Shown here one piece after another: positions 21,734 to 32,925 of a stretch of 64,000 nucleotides of DNA. Source of the DNA: Rhynchospora pubera. Taxonomy: Eukaryota > Streptophyta > Magnoliopsida > Poales > Cyperaceae. Each line of letters starts with the position of its first letter. Within the stretch, counting starts at the first letter, position 1. The translations under genes were made by a program, and so were the position numbers. The DNA lies in assembly GCA_028095005.1 (NCBI GenBank), contig CM051460.1, positions 15,361,501 through 15,425,500 on the forward strand. Direction: 5' to 3'. Under the pieces are notes generated by a model. It was not told the origin of the DNA. It did no database searches and saw only the letters and a list, made by a program, of their open reading frames with translations.

Positions 21734-23177
21734 GGCAAAATTGATCACGTACCCCTCAAATTTTTCTTAATTGAATATTTACCCCTCAAATCTTTAAAAT
21801 TGATCACATACCCCTCAAATCTTAATAAATAGGGATACATACCTTTTTAGTTATTTTAATAAATTTTTTAATATTAAAATCTGGTTATTATATCTTTTGA
21901 CAGATTTACCCCTGCCCAAATTTCTCTCTCTGCCAGTCCTGAAAGACCTTTCATCTTCCCACTATTTCTTCTCCAAACGATATCTCCTCTGATATATGCC
22001 TTTTTCCCATTTTAAATCCTTTTTAATCGTTAATTATTTAGAATATATATTTCTGATTCTCAATTTCCTCTTTGATCTCTATCTATATGCCAAGCAATTA
22101 TGGAGGCAGGAAATCCTAAGGTCGAGAGTTAGAGCCTCTCTCACCCCATACATTTTGGCCCGAACAAAAAAAACCTATGGAGGCAGAAAATAAGGAAACA
22201 CGATATTTTAATTCAACACTTTCTAAATCACTTATAAGAATTAAATATTCATATATGAGATTATATACAATCAATTTGGGACAGGCAATCAATTTTGAGA
22301 AATGAAATTGGTTTTGAGTCTAATGGAATTGGTTCTATTTGCCGAGGCTGAGCTTGTTTCTTTCACAAGCGTGATCAATGTTTACTTGAAGAAGCATAGT
22401 AATCTATTGGCCCAATACTAATAATTTCAATTTCAAGTATACAAATCTTGCACAGCATGTTAAAAAGAACAACAAAAAAATAGAAAATAATAATAAACAG
22501 TAAAAGAGCAATAGATATACTATACAAAAAATCGTTTAGCCTTTACCTCCATGTCATTATAACATCTAATGTTTATAGTTCTCTTTTTTGACTTTTTAAA
22601 CATATAAACCCTAATCTATTTTAAATATATCTTTCATATAATCAACAACTTCATTTTTTTCCAAAAATTTGCCGAGGCTCTTAACAATCTATGCAATGTC
22701 TTTGTAGATTGTGGCAAGCTTTATTAAGCAGCTCAGTGATACTCAAATGCCTTGAAAATTGGACACATGGGGGCCATCAAGGCCTTAGCACGTGTAATTA
22801 GTCATTTTGTGACATTATTAGTAAACAGCTTCAAAGCAAAAGGAAATAAAGAAGTACCAAACTTTCCTTGGTTCGTGTAAATAACATATATTGGAAGAGC
22901 ATATATCGAAAGAGATCTATTTCCTAATATCGCTTGGAGAGGAAACAACGAGAAGATGAAAGGTCTTTCAGGGCTGGTAGGGAAGAGAAATTTGGAAAGG
23001 GTAATTATGTCATAAGATATAAAAATCAGATTTTAATATTCAGAAGTTTATTAAAATAACTCAAAAGGGTATGTATCCCTATTTATCATGATTTGAGGAA
23101 TACGTGATCAATTTTAAAGATTTGAGCGATAAATATTCAATTAAGAAAGATTTGAGGAGTATGTGATCAATTTTACC
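21734..23177. mobile_element. Mutator-like foldback element with 9-bp TSD
   Basis: 1444 bp. Long imperfect terminal inverted repeats (about 270 bp) start GGCAAAATTGATCACG and contain repeated ACCCCTCAAAT words. A perfect TSD TAAAAAATT lies at 21725-21733 and 23178-23186. The interior (about 22000-22890) has no recognisable coding sequence. The 9-bp TSD and long TIRs indicate a non-autonomous MULE. Confidence 0.85.
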
Positions 23178-23186
23178 TAAAAAATT

Positions 23187-23818
23187 CCTTAAGGAAGTGA
23201 CCAGCCCCAGGAGAAGGGAAAAAACCCCCAACGAATTTTTTTATGTTGAATTGGTCGTACATTTGTAGATTGTTACATGCATATTGAATCCATATCTTTC
23301 ATTTTTTTTTTTGGCGCCTCTACGTAAAAAAAAAAACAAAAGCGTCACCTCGGCACAAGGGGCGATATCTTCTGCATCTATCCGACGGCCCGTCAACCTA
23401 CGTCGCAAATAGAAAATGAACAAAACGGATGTCAGCTATAAAGCTCAATAACCGGTTATTTAATGATGTAGTTTCTCTATATTAGTTGATGAAATAAATT
23501 AAACATAACTGGATTAATCCATATAACAAAACATATATTTCACAGCGATAATCGGGTCTAGATTAGTCATATCATGTCATAATAAGGACAAAAAGTTCCT
23601 CCCTAGTCACAGGGATCAGAACTAATCATAAAGTTCCTCCCCTACATCAGAGATCAGAACCAAATCAGGACATAAAGTTCCTCCTTAGTCATAGGGATCA
23701 GAATCAAACCCCTCCCTTGGCAGGGGGATCAGGATGCAAATTCACATGCATGAACAAATTCAAAATCCAGTTTCTAAACCCGACATCCAGCAAAACATAC
23801 CACATACGTGTTAGAATT
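23187..23818. repeat. Intergenic with an imperfect tandem repeat
   Basis: At about 23590-23740, three to four loose copies of a 40-45-bp unit contain AAAGTTCCTCC and AGGGATCAGAA. No gene was seen. Confidence 0.5.
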
Positions 23819-25592
23819 ATGTCCTAGAAGTCAATAATTTAATGACTTAATTATTAGTTTATGTTTTTGGATGAGATTTTATCATCTGTTCCTAGGTTTA
23901 TTATTGACAGATCATTCAGGTTGAGGATCTGAATTGTAGATCTCTGTTTATCATTCTTTAGAATGACAATAATAAATCTAAACGGTCCATAATCTTGATA
24001 ATTAACAAGGAACATTAATTATCATATAAGATTAGTATGCAAGTTAAGTGATGATTAAGTTCTACTAATCATAGGTAAAGAGTTACCAACTTAATTGCAT
24101 ATGTGTATGTTATGGAACATAGCACAGGACTTGACCCATCGAAATAAACATATGGATTGTGTTATGTGTCATTGTTTATTTCGTTATGATTTTGGTTCTA
24201 AGTTTGAGATGTTTATCTTTTCCACATGAGGATAGGTTCAATAAATACTGTCTACCGCTGATTCCCGATAAGGGCTGCTATACGGACTTTATTTATGTTC
24301 TCTTGAATTGTGCGGGGAAAAGTTAATCATCAAGAAAACCGTATGTCCCTCATTAATTCACTTAGTGAGTGACGATATCTGTTTGGGCCCCTTGATGGAG
24401 ATAGATTGTTTGCATGCAACTTTATACAATTATCTCTAGATCAAGAAACGTATAATCTGCAAGAATGACACATTCCTATCTTGGATTATACGATGATATC
24501 GTGTGACATAAGAATCAAAATAGGGAAATACATTTATTCTCTTATGCAGGATTGAAATATTGTAGCAGTACACTATTTATGTGAATTGGGAATCATAACG
24601 TGTTGCTAGATACCGCTTATGATTATTGGAATTAAATAGCGATTTAATTCCATGTCCAACTTAGCATAAATTCTCAAAGGGTCACACAAATAGGATTTTA
24701 ACCATACAATGTATTAATTGATTTGTTTGCATTGGAGAATGCAAAAATATGATGTGTTGATTAATTAATTATATACTGTTGCAAACCGTTATAATTAATT
24801 ATATCAAAAAGATCATATAGAAATTAATTTAATACATATGCTTATCCCAAAGTAATTATCATTAAGTTGATGATTAATTATGCTCAACAATATTTAATAT
24901 AATTGTAGGAATTATATTGAATAAATAGGCTTAATTTAATTAGCCGTTATGAGCCGAAATGATAATCAATTGAAAAGGCCCATTATATATTTGATATAGT
25001 AGGCTTGAGAGAGATTAATTAAAATATGGAAAAGGCCCATTTAGGCCTTTAATATGGCCGGCCTTAGGTGATGGCAAAAGAGTAAATAGTGAGGTGAGAA
25101 GGTTGGACTTGATCTCTATATAAGGACCACTAGTTGGTGCCTTCCAACCCTAGTTCTCTCTCCTCCTCTTGCCTCCTTCTCTAGCCGCCACCTTCAAAGA
25201 GAGAAAATTGGTTTTCTCTATTCCATTTTATGCTCTCTTCCATTGATTATTAATAGGTCTCATGTGTTGAGAATAGCTATTCCTAAAATTAGTTCAAGAA
25301 TAGTAAAGGGATGAGTATTCCTCTAGTTCCTACTAGCATAGGACCTATGAGAATGGTTAGATTCCTTGGTGGACTCGAGGCGCGCGATTAGGAGGCGAAG
25401 GAGAGCACCCCATCGATTCCCATGCCGTAGGATCGAGCCCCGCGAATACGATTTCGCGGGAGGTACAAAATTCCACCCCTTTCTCTCTTTGTGTCGAATA
25501 GCTTTGTACTAGATCCCTTTGTTGCTTGTGTTTTAATTGGATTAATTAATGGTAATTAGTCACAAAAATTAAAATTGAGCAATTTCCTAACA
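23819..25592. mobile_element. Solo LTR with 5-bp TSD
   Basis: 1774 bp beginning TGTTAGAATTATGTCCTAG and ending CCTAACA, so the termini are inverted (TGTTAG/CTAACA). A perfect TSD ATACG lies at 23814-23818 and 25593-25597. No internal region, PBS or second LTR follows, so it is a solo LTR left by recombination between two LTRs. A TATA-like CTATATAAGG lies near 25115, indicating plus orientation. The family is probably copia; this is inferred from sequence style. Confidence 0.88.
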
Positions 25593-25597
25593 ATACG

Positions 25598-26929
25598 GGC
25601 ATACACATGTAAGCAAAACCAAGCGATAATCAAATCAAGCAATATGAAACTAGATATAGAGAAGTCCGGTTACCTGACTAAGCGATCCAGTGCACAAGCA
25701 AATCGGAATGACTATAACTGCGACGTATAACTAGAATTCCAAATGATCGACTATTCAAAACCAAGGCGGTATTCAAAGTTTGCTAGGGAAAGAGAGAAAC
25801 AGAAATGATATACGAAATGAAATGAAATGAGGCTGGGGTCTATTTATAGTGGAGGTCTGACTAAAATGGTAAATATTTTAGATTACTTAATAGCTAAGTA
25901 AGCAAAAAGGAATTACTTAGCTACTATTTCTGAAAATATTAATACTATTTATAAAGATATTGGAGCCTATTATATAGATATTAATTATTAAAAACTATTT
26001 ATATAAATACTGATTACTTAGCTACTAAAAATGTGGATATGATTAAATAGATATTTTCAAATGGATAAATATGGATATTTTTCAAATAGAACCTTAGAAT
26101 TTGAAGTATTACAAATAAAAAACCCCAAAACCAACGCCACCAACGGTGGGGAGAGTCTTAGGGCTCTCCTCCGCCATTATGTCTTTAATTTAGATATTCT
26201 CTTAAATTTTTCTTTTTTCGTTTGTTTTGTTCCATTAGAATTTACTTTTTTTATTTTCTATTTTATTTTTGTTTTCTCCTTTTTTTTAATGATTTGTTTG
26301 TCATGTTCTATGATACGTTTTCACTCATTTTCTAGTCTCGACATTTCTCTTCTCCTCTACTATTTTTCTACTTCTCGCCTTTCTACTCTTCTTTTCTGAT
26401 ATTCTCTCCTTTTCTTACATTAACGGTTTAATAAATATATCATTTGTGATTATATTATGGTTTTAGTGGTTGTTCTTTTCAGATTTTTTAACAACCACGA
26501 AATGATTATTCTTATTCGACGCTAAAGTGACATTAAAAACAAGAAGCTTTTGAAGAAGAAGATATTCCATGTTGGAAGTCTTTTGAATCTTCATTTTTTC
26601 TCTTTTAATTTTCAATAATTGTGTGATGTAATTATAGTTTATTTGCTTCTGTGTGTTTTTACTGTGTATTAATAGATTAGATTGTTTGGATTGATGTTGT
26701 ATGATGTCGTAGATTAAAGAAGTGTAAATGGATACGTAATATTGATCGTAAGATCTTTAATTTTTTATTAATAAAATGTTCAGCCTACGGGCGTTTTCCT
26801 CAGAAAAAAATATATATTTCAATTTTTAAAAACGCCTAAGGCCTTCTTATGAAATCCATTTTATTTGTTTAAAAAAAAGAAAGAAAATACCGCGTATCCA
26901 AGATGCTTAGGTATATATCATTAATATAT
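25598..26929. other. Intergenic, possible retroposon tail
   Basis: No gene recognised. The open frame at 26061-26399 is T-rich and low-complexity. Near 26785 the words GCCTACGGGC plus TTTTCCTCAGAAAAAA resemble a tail seen again at 58938 (GCCTACGGGCCTTTTCGAAA), so both may be 3' ends of a retroposon family. Confidence 0.35.
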
Positions 26930-27338
26930 AGAGATTGGCTAAAGTATACTCCAGCATATAGATAGCCCGTATGCTGGAGTCGTTTCTCACAATCTAAAGT
27001 GCATACAGTCGATTCGAAACTTTCAAATTGTTCTCCATATTGAAATCTCCTAGGAAACTAAAATTTATATTTTTTCGAATTTTTTTACTATATATTATGC
27101 TATTTTAAAAAAACATTGTAAAGGAGTTGTAAAGGAGTATTTCTGGCCCTTCAATTTGAAAATAGCATAATATATAGCAAAAAAATTTGAAAAAAATGTA
27201 AAATTTGGTCTTGAAGGATATTTTTACATGGAGAATAACTTGAACGGTTTGGATCGACTGTTTGAATTTTAGATTTTCAAAAACGAGTCTAGCATACGGG
27301 TTTGATCCGTATGCTGGAGTATACTTTAGCCAATCTCT
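26930..27338. mobile_element. Palindromic MITE in a TA microsatellite (copy A)
   Basis: 409 bp starting AGAGATTGGCTAAAGTATAC and ending with the inverted form. Subterminal words CCAGCATA and TATGCTGGAG are mirrored in both arms. Flanked by TA-rich sequence on both sides. Highly similar to 27365-27772, 52232-52634 and 53631-54002. Non-coding. Confidence 0.8.
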
Positions 27339-27364
27339 TAATATATATATATATATATATATAT

Positions 27365-27767
27365 AGAGATTGGCTAAAGTATACTCCAGCATACCGATAG
27401 TCCGTATGCTGGAGTCGTTTCTCAAAATCTAAAATACATACAGTCGATCCGAACCTTTCAAATTATTCTCCATATTGAAATCTCCTAGAAAACCAAAATT
27501 TATATTTTTTCGAATTTTTTTACTATATATTATGCTATTTAAAAGAAACACTATAAAGGAGTTGTAAAGGAGTATTTTTGACCATTCAATTTGAAAATAG
27601 CATAATATATAGCAAAAAAATTCGAAAAAATATAAAATTTGGTCTTGAAGGATATTTTTACATGGAGAACAACTTGAACGGTTTGGATCGACTGTTTGAA
27701 TTTTATATTTTGAGAAACTACTCTAGCATACGGGTTTGATCCGTATGCTGGAGTATACTTTAGCCAA

Positions 27768-27772
<5 letters not shown>
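27365..27772. mobile_element. Palindromic MITE in a TA microsatellite (copy B)
   Basis: Same family as 26930-27338 and separated from it by a TA repeat. Flanked by TA repeats at 27342-27364 and 27773-27800. Confidence 0.8.
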
Positions 27773-27801
<29 letters not shown>

Positions 27802-27803
<2 letters not shown>

Positions 27804-28018
27804 CTATAGTGAATACTAATGTGCAGGAGTTTCGGTGCATATTGATACAAACTTTTCGATCTACTTCAAAATGACCTATTCAAACCGTCTAATATGAACT
27901 CCTTATTGGAATCTCCTTGCCGACCAAATTTTATATTTTTTCAGAATTTTTAAAAATTGCTATTTTTTAACAGTTCAAAAAAAAAATTAGATGAGCAATT
28001 TTTTAAAATTTCAAAAAA

Positions 28019-28056
<38 letters not shown>

Positions 28057-28130
28057 GTCGGCAAAGAGATTATAATAGAGAGATCATATTAAATAGTTTG
28101 GAGATGCATCGAAACTCCCGTATATTGAAC
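27802..28130. mobile_element. Palindromic MITE, second family, with an internal TA tract
   Basis: The left arm contains GCAGGAGTTTCGGTGCATATTG and the right arm its inverted form near 28126. A TA tract interrupts the element at about 28022-28051. It shares the internal words CAAACCGTC and GACCAAATTTT with the neighbouring MITEs but has different ends. Confidence 0.6.
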
Positions 28131-28713
28131 TTCATGAAGTTGGAGCCCATTTTTTACGAAGAAATGACGAAATCATTGATCATATGTGTTGGACTCCTAC
28201 TCTGTATTCATGAGCAAATCAAACAAATAATAAAGTTCATTTTTAATTGATTTTTCTATATTATTGGTTCAAGTTGCATATGATTCAAGTCAAGTAAGAT
28301 TACACCAATAACATAGAGATTCAAGACGATATAGAAATAATTAACATGATTGGTTTGAATTTTGTTTAACTCAAAATTAATTGTCGATTTTGTTTCTTTT
28401 GTTTCAGGGTTATTTCTAATTCAAAAGAAAATAACATAATATGACATCCTGTAGTTGAACTGTCTATTTTCTCTTTCGCCATTAGTAAATTTTTCCAGCT
28501 AATTCCCTTTCAATATGACAACGGCAACGATTAAAGTACCTTAAAATTAACATGGTTTGATAAATGATAATAGAAAAAAGGGCCTTGACGATTCAACCAG
28601 TGAAGGACATTTGCAAGACCACAATTTTTTGCATAATCAACCAAATCTCTACATTACAGAGCATAACCTTGATACCTACACCATATGTGGATTGAATTTA
28701 TGATTTTAATTTT
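28131..28713. other. Intergenic, nothing recognised
   Basis: AT-rich sequence without open frames of note, repeats or recognisable motifs. Confidence 0.4.
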
Positions 28714-29751
28714 GGGAAAATTGGATATAACCCCCTCAAATCCTCTTCAATTGGAAATAACCCCTCAAATCTTCAGAATTGAATATAACCCCTCAAATTT
28801 TCCAAACTAAGAATTAAACCCTTTTAACTAATTTTAATCATATTTTTATTATAAAAAAAGTACTTTTAATATTTATGACTGAATTACCCTTCTGCCCATT
28901 GCTCATTGCTTATTTTCCTACCTTCTCCTTATTCCATTACCCCTCTTGAACTGAACAACTTTAAAAATTGTCATATGTACTCGTTCTCCAAATTCTCCTT
29001 CTTCAGTAACTAAATACCTTCTCTAAGGTCAAAAAGAGCAAGGCAAGCATCTCTCTCCACACCATACCAAATAATTGCACGCCCCAGCTCTCATTTTCAA
29101 TCTGGCACAATTCAAATGCAAATGAGCGAAAGTTTTTGTTAAATTTTAATGAGCTGCTTTGAAAATTGTTAACAAGGTTCAATTAAAGACATTATAAAAT
29201 AATTTCGGAATTGTTTGTCATCAAGGATTTCTTTATGACAAAATTTGATTTTAATATAAAAAGAAAGGACTTGATTTTAAATTACTTGCTTGAACTTACT
29301 GGACGATGCTTGTTAATTGACCTTTTTTTCTATTCACATCCAGTATTTCAAATGCATTTAATGATATCTTTATTTCAGCTTGACATTTCTGAATGTTTAT
29401 TGTTTCTCTTGATTGTCCATGAATAAATATTGTTTATAATTGTTTATCTTTTTCTTGATTTTAAATGCATGCAGGTGATAGTTGAGTTTGAAATCCATGA
29501 ATGTTACTTTGTTTTATGACGATGGAGTAGAGGAGAAGACGAAAGGTCTTTAGAAAGTAGGAAGAGGGTAATATGTTCATATATTTAAGAAATTAATTTT
29601 CATACATTAAAATATGATTAAAATTATTTAAGAGGGTTTATATCCCTAGTTTGTAAGATTTGAGGGGGTTATAACTTATATCCAATTCCGAAGATTTGAG
29701 GAGGTTATTTCCAATTGAAGAGGATTTGAGGAGGTTATATCCAATTTTCCC
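28714..29751. mobile_element. Mutator-like foldback element
   Basis: 1038 bp with long inverted ends starting GGGAAAATTGGATATAACC and containing repeated ACCCCTCAAAT words, the same plan as 21734-23177. No exact TSD was found, so the borders rest on the inverted repeats alone. The interior is non-coding. Confidence 0.7.
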
Positions 29752-30548
29752 TAATTTAAAATCCTTTAAGAATTACAGATTGTTGACTTCAATGTTTCAA
29801 TTTAGTAAACTTTATTTTAGCTTTGCAGATCCATGTATCCAGCGGATAAGTGGGAATCAAACTGAGTCAATAGCTACAAGGGAACTCTGGTTGTGTGCGT
29901 ATTAATTATATATACAACATGCAGCATATATAGTAATATAGACCAGTTTTTATGCAAAATTTCTGGGGTAGTATACGGTGTATATATATATACCATATAG
30001 TTGTAATGCTGAGATAATTATGATAGCGGATATAAATATATAGATGTAAGATGTGGTATGTTATATCTTTTCTTTTTGAGAAATACAAAAAGCGCAGCTG
30101 ATGTATGATGAAACCTTACTCAAGTTTAGATACAAACAAAGAAAATGTGTAAACCACACGCTACAATTCAAAATAGGATGTATGTAACTCCCATCTAATT
30201 TAATAAATGCTCTTACATAATACTAACTAAAATATTTTCTCAACATATTAGCAAGTAGCTATTATATCAATAGTCAAATGAACAGGAAACGTGGTGGCCT
30301 CGTGCACTGGTATTTTAATGCCGTATGTTTCCCAGAATGTATTATGTTCAAATTAGTTACAAATTTTGCTTATTCATCTACAATATAGAACAAGAAGACC
30401 AGCTAGATCAAATAACTCCACCAATTCAAAACTAATGAAAGATGAAGATAGCGCTTCATATGTAATTGAGCCAGCTTGATTTTGATAAAAAAAAAGAAAT
30501 AATTAAAAGACGAGAAAATTTTGAACAGTGAGATCCTTTTAGGCCAGG
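29752..30548. other. Intergenic, nothing recognised
   Basis: AT-rich. Short frames here (for example 29906-30088 and 30403-30630) are low-complexity and carry no known motif. Confidence 0.4.
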
Positions 30549-30877
30549 TGACGCAATACGAAAAAATATTCACCGAAGATATTTCGGGGTCCTTCACCCG
30601 AAGTACTTCGTGGTAATTCCACCGGTGCATGACGCGAGTAATTCACCCAAGGTCCTTTGGATTGTTCAATCTGAACAAGATGCGAGTCATTCTCCCGAAG
30701 TATGTTGGGGTACCTCATGCTTTCCGAGATATCTTGGGATTCCGAGTATAATGCGAACCCAATCCGAAAGGGTACCTCACCTACAGGTCTCTAACCCGAG
30801 GGTACTTCACCCGAGACCTCACCCTCACCCGAGGGTATCTCACCGAGACCTCTTCCGAGAGTATCTAGGGATGTTGC
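30549..30877 (+). repeat. 5' LTR of the gypsy element, first part
   Basis: The first 329 bp, matching 50774-51102 with no difference noticed. It ends in GTTGC, the target site duplicated by the inner insertion. Confidence 0.93.
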
Positions 30878-31860
30878 TGTTTGACCCCAAAATATGGCAA
30901 TAAATTCATAAAAACAATGGCTAATTTCATGACAAATAAATGTGAAGAATTTAGAAAATTCAAAAAAAAATATATAATAACTGGACCCCAAAATTTATAG
31001 AAAAAATACTCAAAAATCCAGGAGACCATGATAAAAATTATCATCCATAGAAAGCACCCAAGGAATCTACAAAGACCCCATCCTATGCAAAGAAGTCCCC
31101 AATTTTATAGAAAATAAATAAAATAGTAAAAAGGGTGATTTTAGGAAAATCCATGAACCACTGGATCGGAAATATTTTTGTGAATGTAGAGACAAAATTT
31201 CATGAAAATATTCTAATATAAAGGCTTTCAAATAATTTTTCTAGGATCAGCAGCAAATGAAAATCAATTTAAAGAAGAAATGGAGGCATGCAGTGTGAAG
31301 AGAAATGGAGAAGAAGGTTAGTCATAAAGAACCGTGCACTTGTTCTCCATAAACCGTGCACAGATAGAAGAGAAATGTCTATTGGAGTACGATGGAATGC
31401 GTTCAGCCAAGACGAAGAGATTAGGCGCTATTGAATTGTGTCTCATTAAACCTTACATGCGGACCCCACGCGGAAGGCTCATCTCCTCCAACAGAATAGA
31501 GAGAGAAACGAAGAGGAGAAAGAGAGGAGCGTCACGATAGCTCCTGTAACCGCCTGGGTCAACCTTCCCAGCGATCTCTCGTTGACCACCTTGAAGCCCC
31601 AAGCATCGCGCACCACAGCCGTCGGATGAGAATCGATTCGTGATCCATGAAACCAAGGGACGTGATTGAAGAGGCTGCAACAAACCCCCTAACTGCCATG
31701 GTCAAACTCCATACTCCTCTTCAGTTGACCGCTCCAAAACAAGCACAAACCGATGGCCTCTCAGCCCTTAGATCAGGAGTCGATCCGTGTGCTCTGGAAC
31801 GGATGGTTGAGATCGAATGGAGACTGAAGATACTTGAAGAAGCCAACCCGGCCTTGAGGA

Positions 31861-31870
31861 CTATATATAC
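31861..31870 (+). promoter_or_regulatory. TATA box of the LARD 5' LTR
   Basis: CTATATATACC about 980 bp into the LTR. It implies U3 of about 1 kb and an unusually long R-U5 of about 4.8 kb. Confidence 0.6.
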
Positions 31871-32397
31871 CACAATTGAAGACAAAAGAGGGGGCTAACC
31901 TCGTTCCACTTTTGGATCTCTCTCTGACCTTCTCTCTCCACTTGGCAAATTCCAGATCTGAGATTACACACCCACACACTGCACACACACTAGGTTAGAA
32001 TAGGAAGAGAGGAAAGGCATTTTGTCGAATAGGTGAGAGGTATAGCTAGAAGAGAAGAATTAGGAGCAATTGAGGCGTTTCAAGGCAGTTGTAATCAAGG
32101 TAAGGTGAAGAAATAAAGGTAAGAGGCGAATTGTATCTCGAAATCGAGATTTTGATGGATGATTGAAGTATTTGGATGAAGTTTGATTGAATTTCGTGTT
32201 CTTGATCTGATAGCATGTTGTTTGTGTTAAGAATCTTCTCGTTTCTTTCTCTGATTTGTGCTAGAAATCGCATTTCTTGATTGATACTTTCAGTTCTTGA
32301 TCTAATCTGTAGGCTCATAGTTAAGAATTTAGATATTACATTCTTTATCGAGTTGTTTAGATTTGTTCTTTTCCTCTTTGTCCCTTTGGTCTGATCC

Positions 32398-32925
32398 GAT
32401 TGCGCACAGCGCATGAGGAGATAGATCAAATAGATTAGCTTGTAGGTAAACCTTGATTGCGCATGGCGCATGAGAGATTAGGTACATTTTGGTTCTCTTT
32501 TCCAAGAATTTCACTGAACTGTGACTTTGATTGCGCATGGCGCATGAGAAGTACGGTTCTGCCTTTAAAGATCTGAAATTGTTCAAAATTGACTTGATTA
32601 CGTTCTATTCTTGCACAAGGTGAGCTCTGAAAAGGAATGACCTTGAAACGGTATCTGTTAGGTTTAAAAGTTGCATTCTTTTCTTGACACGAACTGCTTG
32701 CATTTTGACACCTGAGATGTTATGGCCTTGTGTTGCTCACTGCTAAGATCTTGGTTAAACTTCGATTGCGCCCAGCGCATGAGAAGGTTGGTTAGATGAA
32801 ATCTGAAGTGTGAAGTTGGCTTCTTTGTTGATTTCTGACTGCGCACAGCGCAAGAAGAAGTTAACAAATGAATTTACACTGAACTATACCCCAGTTACAA
32901 TCTGATTGCGCACAGCGCATGAAGA
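32398..32925 (+). repeat. Six dispersed GCGC-palindrome words
   Basis: Copies of GATTGCGCACAGCGCATGAG with small changes start at 32398, 32455, 32529, 32764, 32837 and 32904. Each has TGCGC and GCGCA arms around a 3-base centre. The same six occur in the other LTR (43173-43700). Confidence 0.8.

Noticed and set aside
22080..22190. Possible SINE with a B-box-like word and A-run
   Set aside because: The GGTCGAGAGTTAGAGCC word only weakly fits a B box; no A box or TSD was found, and it lies inside a Mutator-like element.
26061..26399. 112-codon ORF after the solo LTR
   Set aside because: T-rich and low-complexity with no homology recognised.
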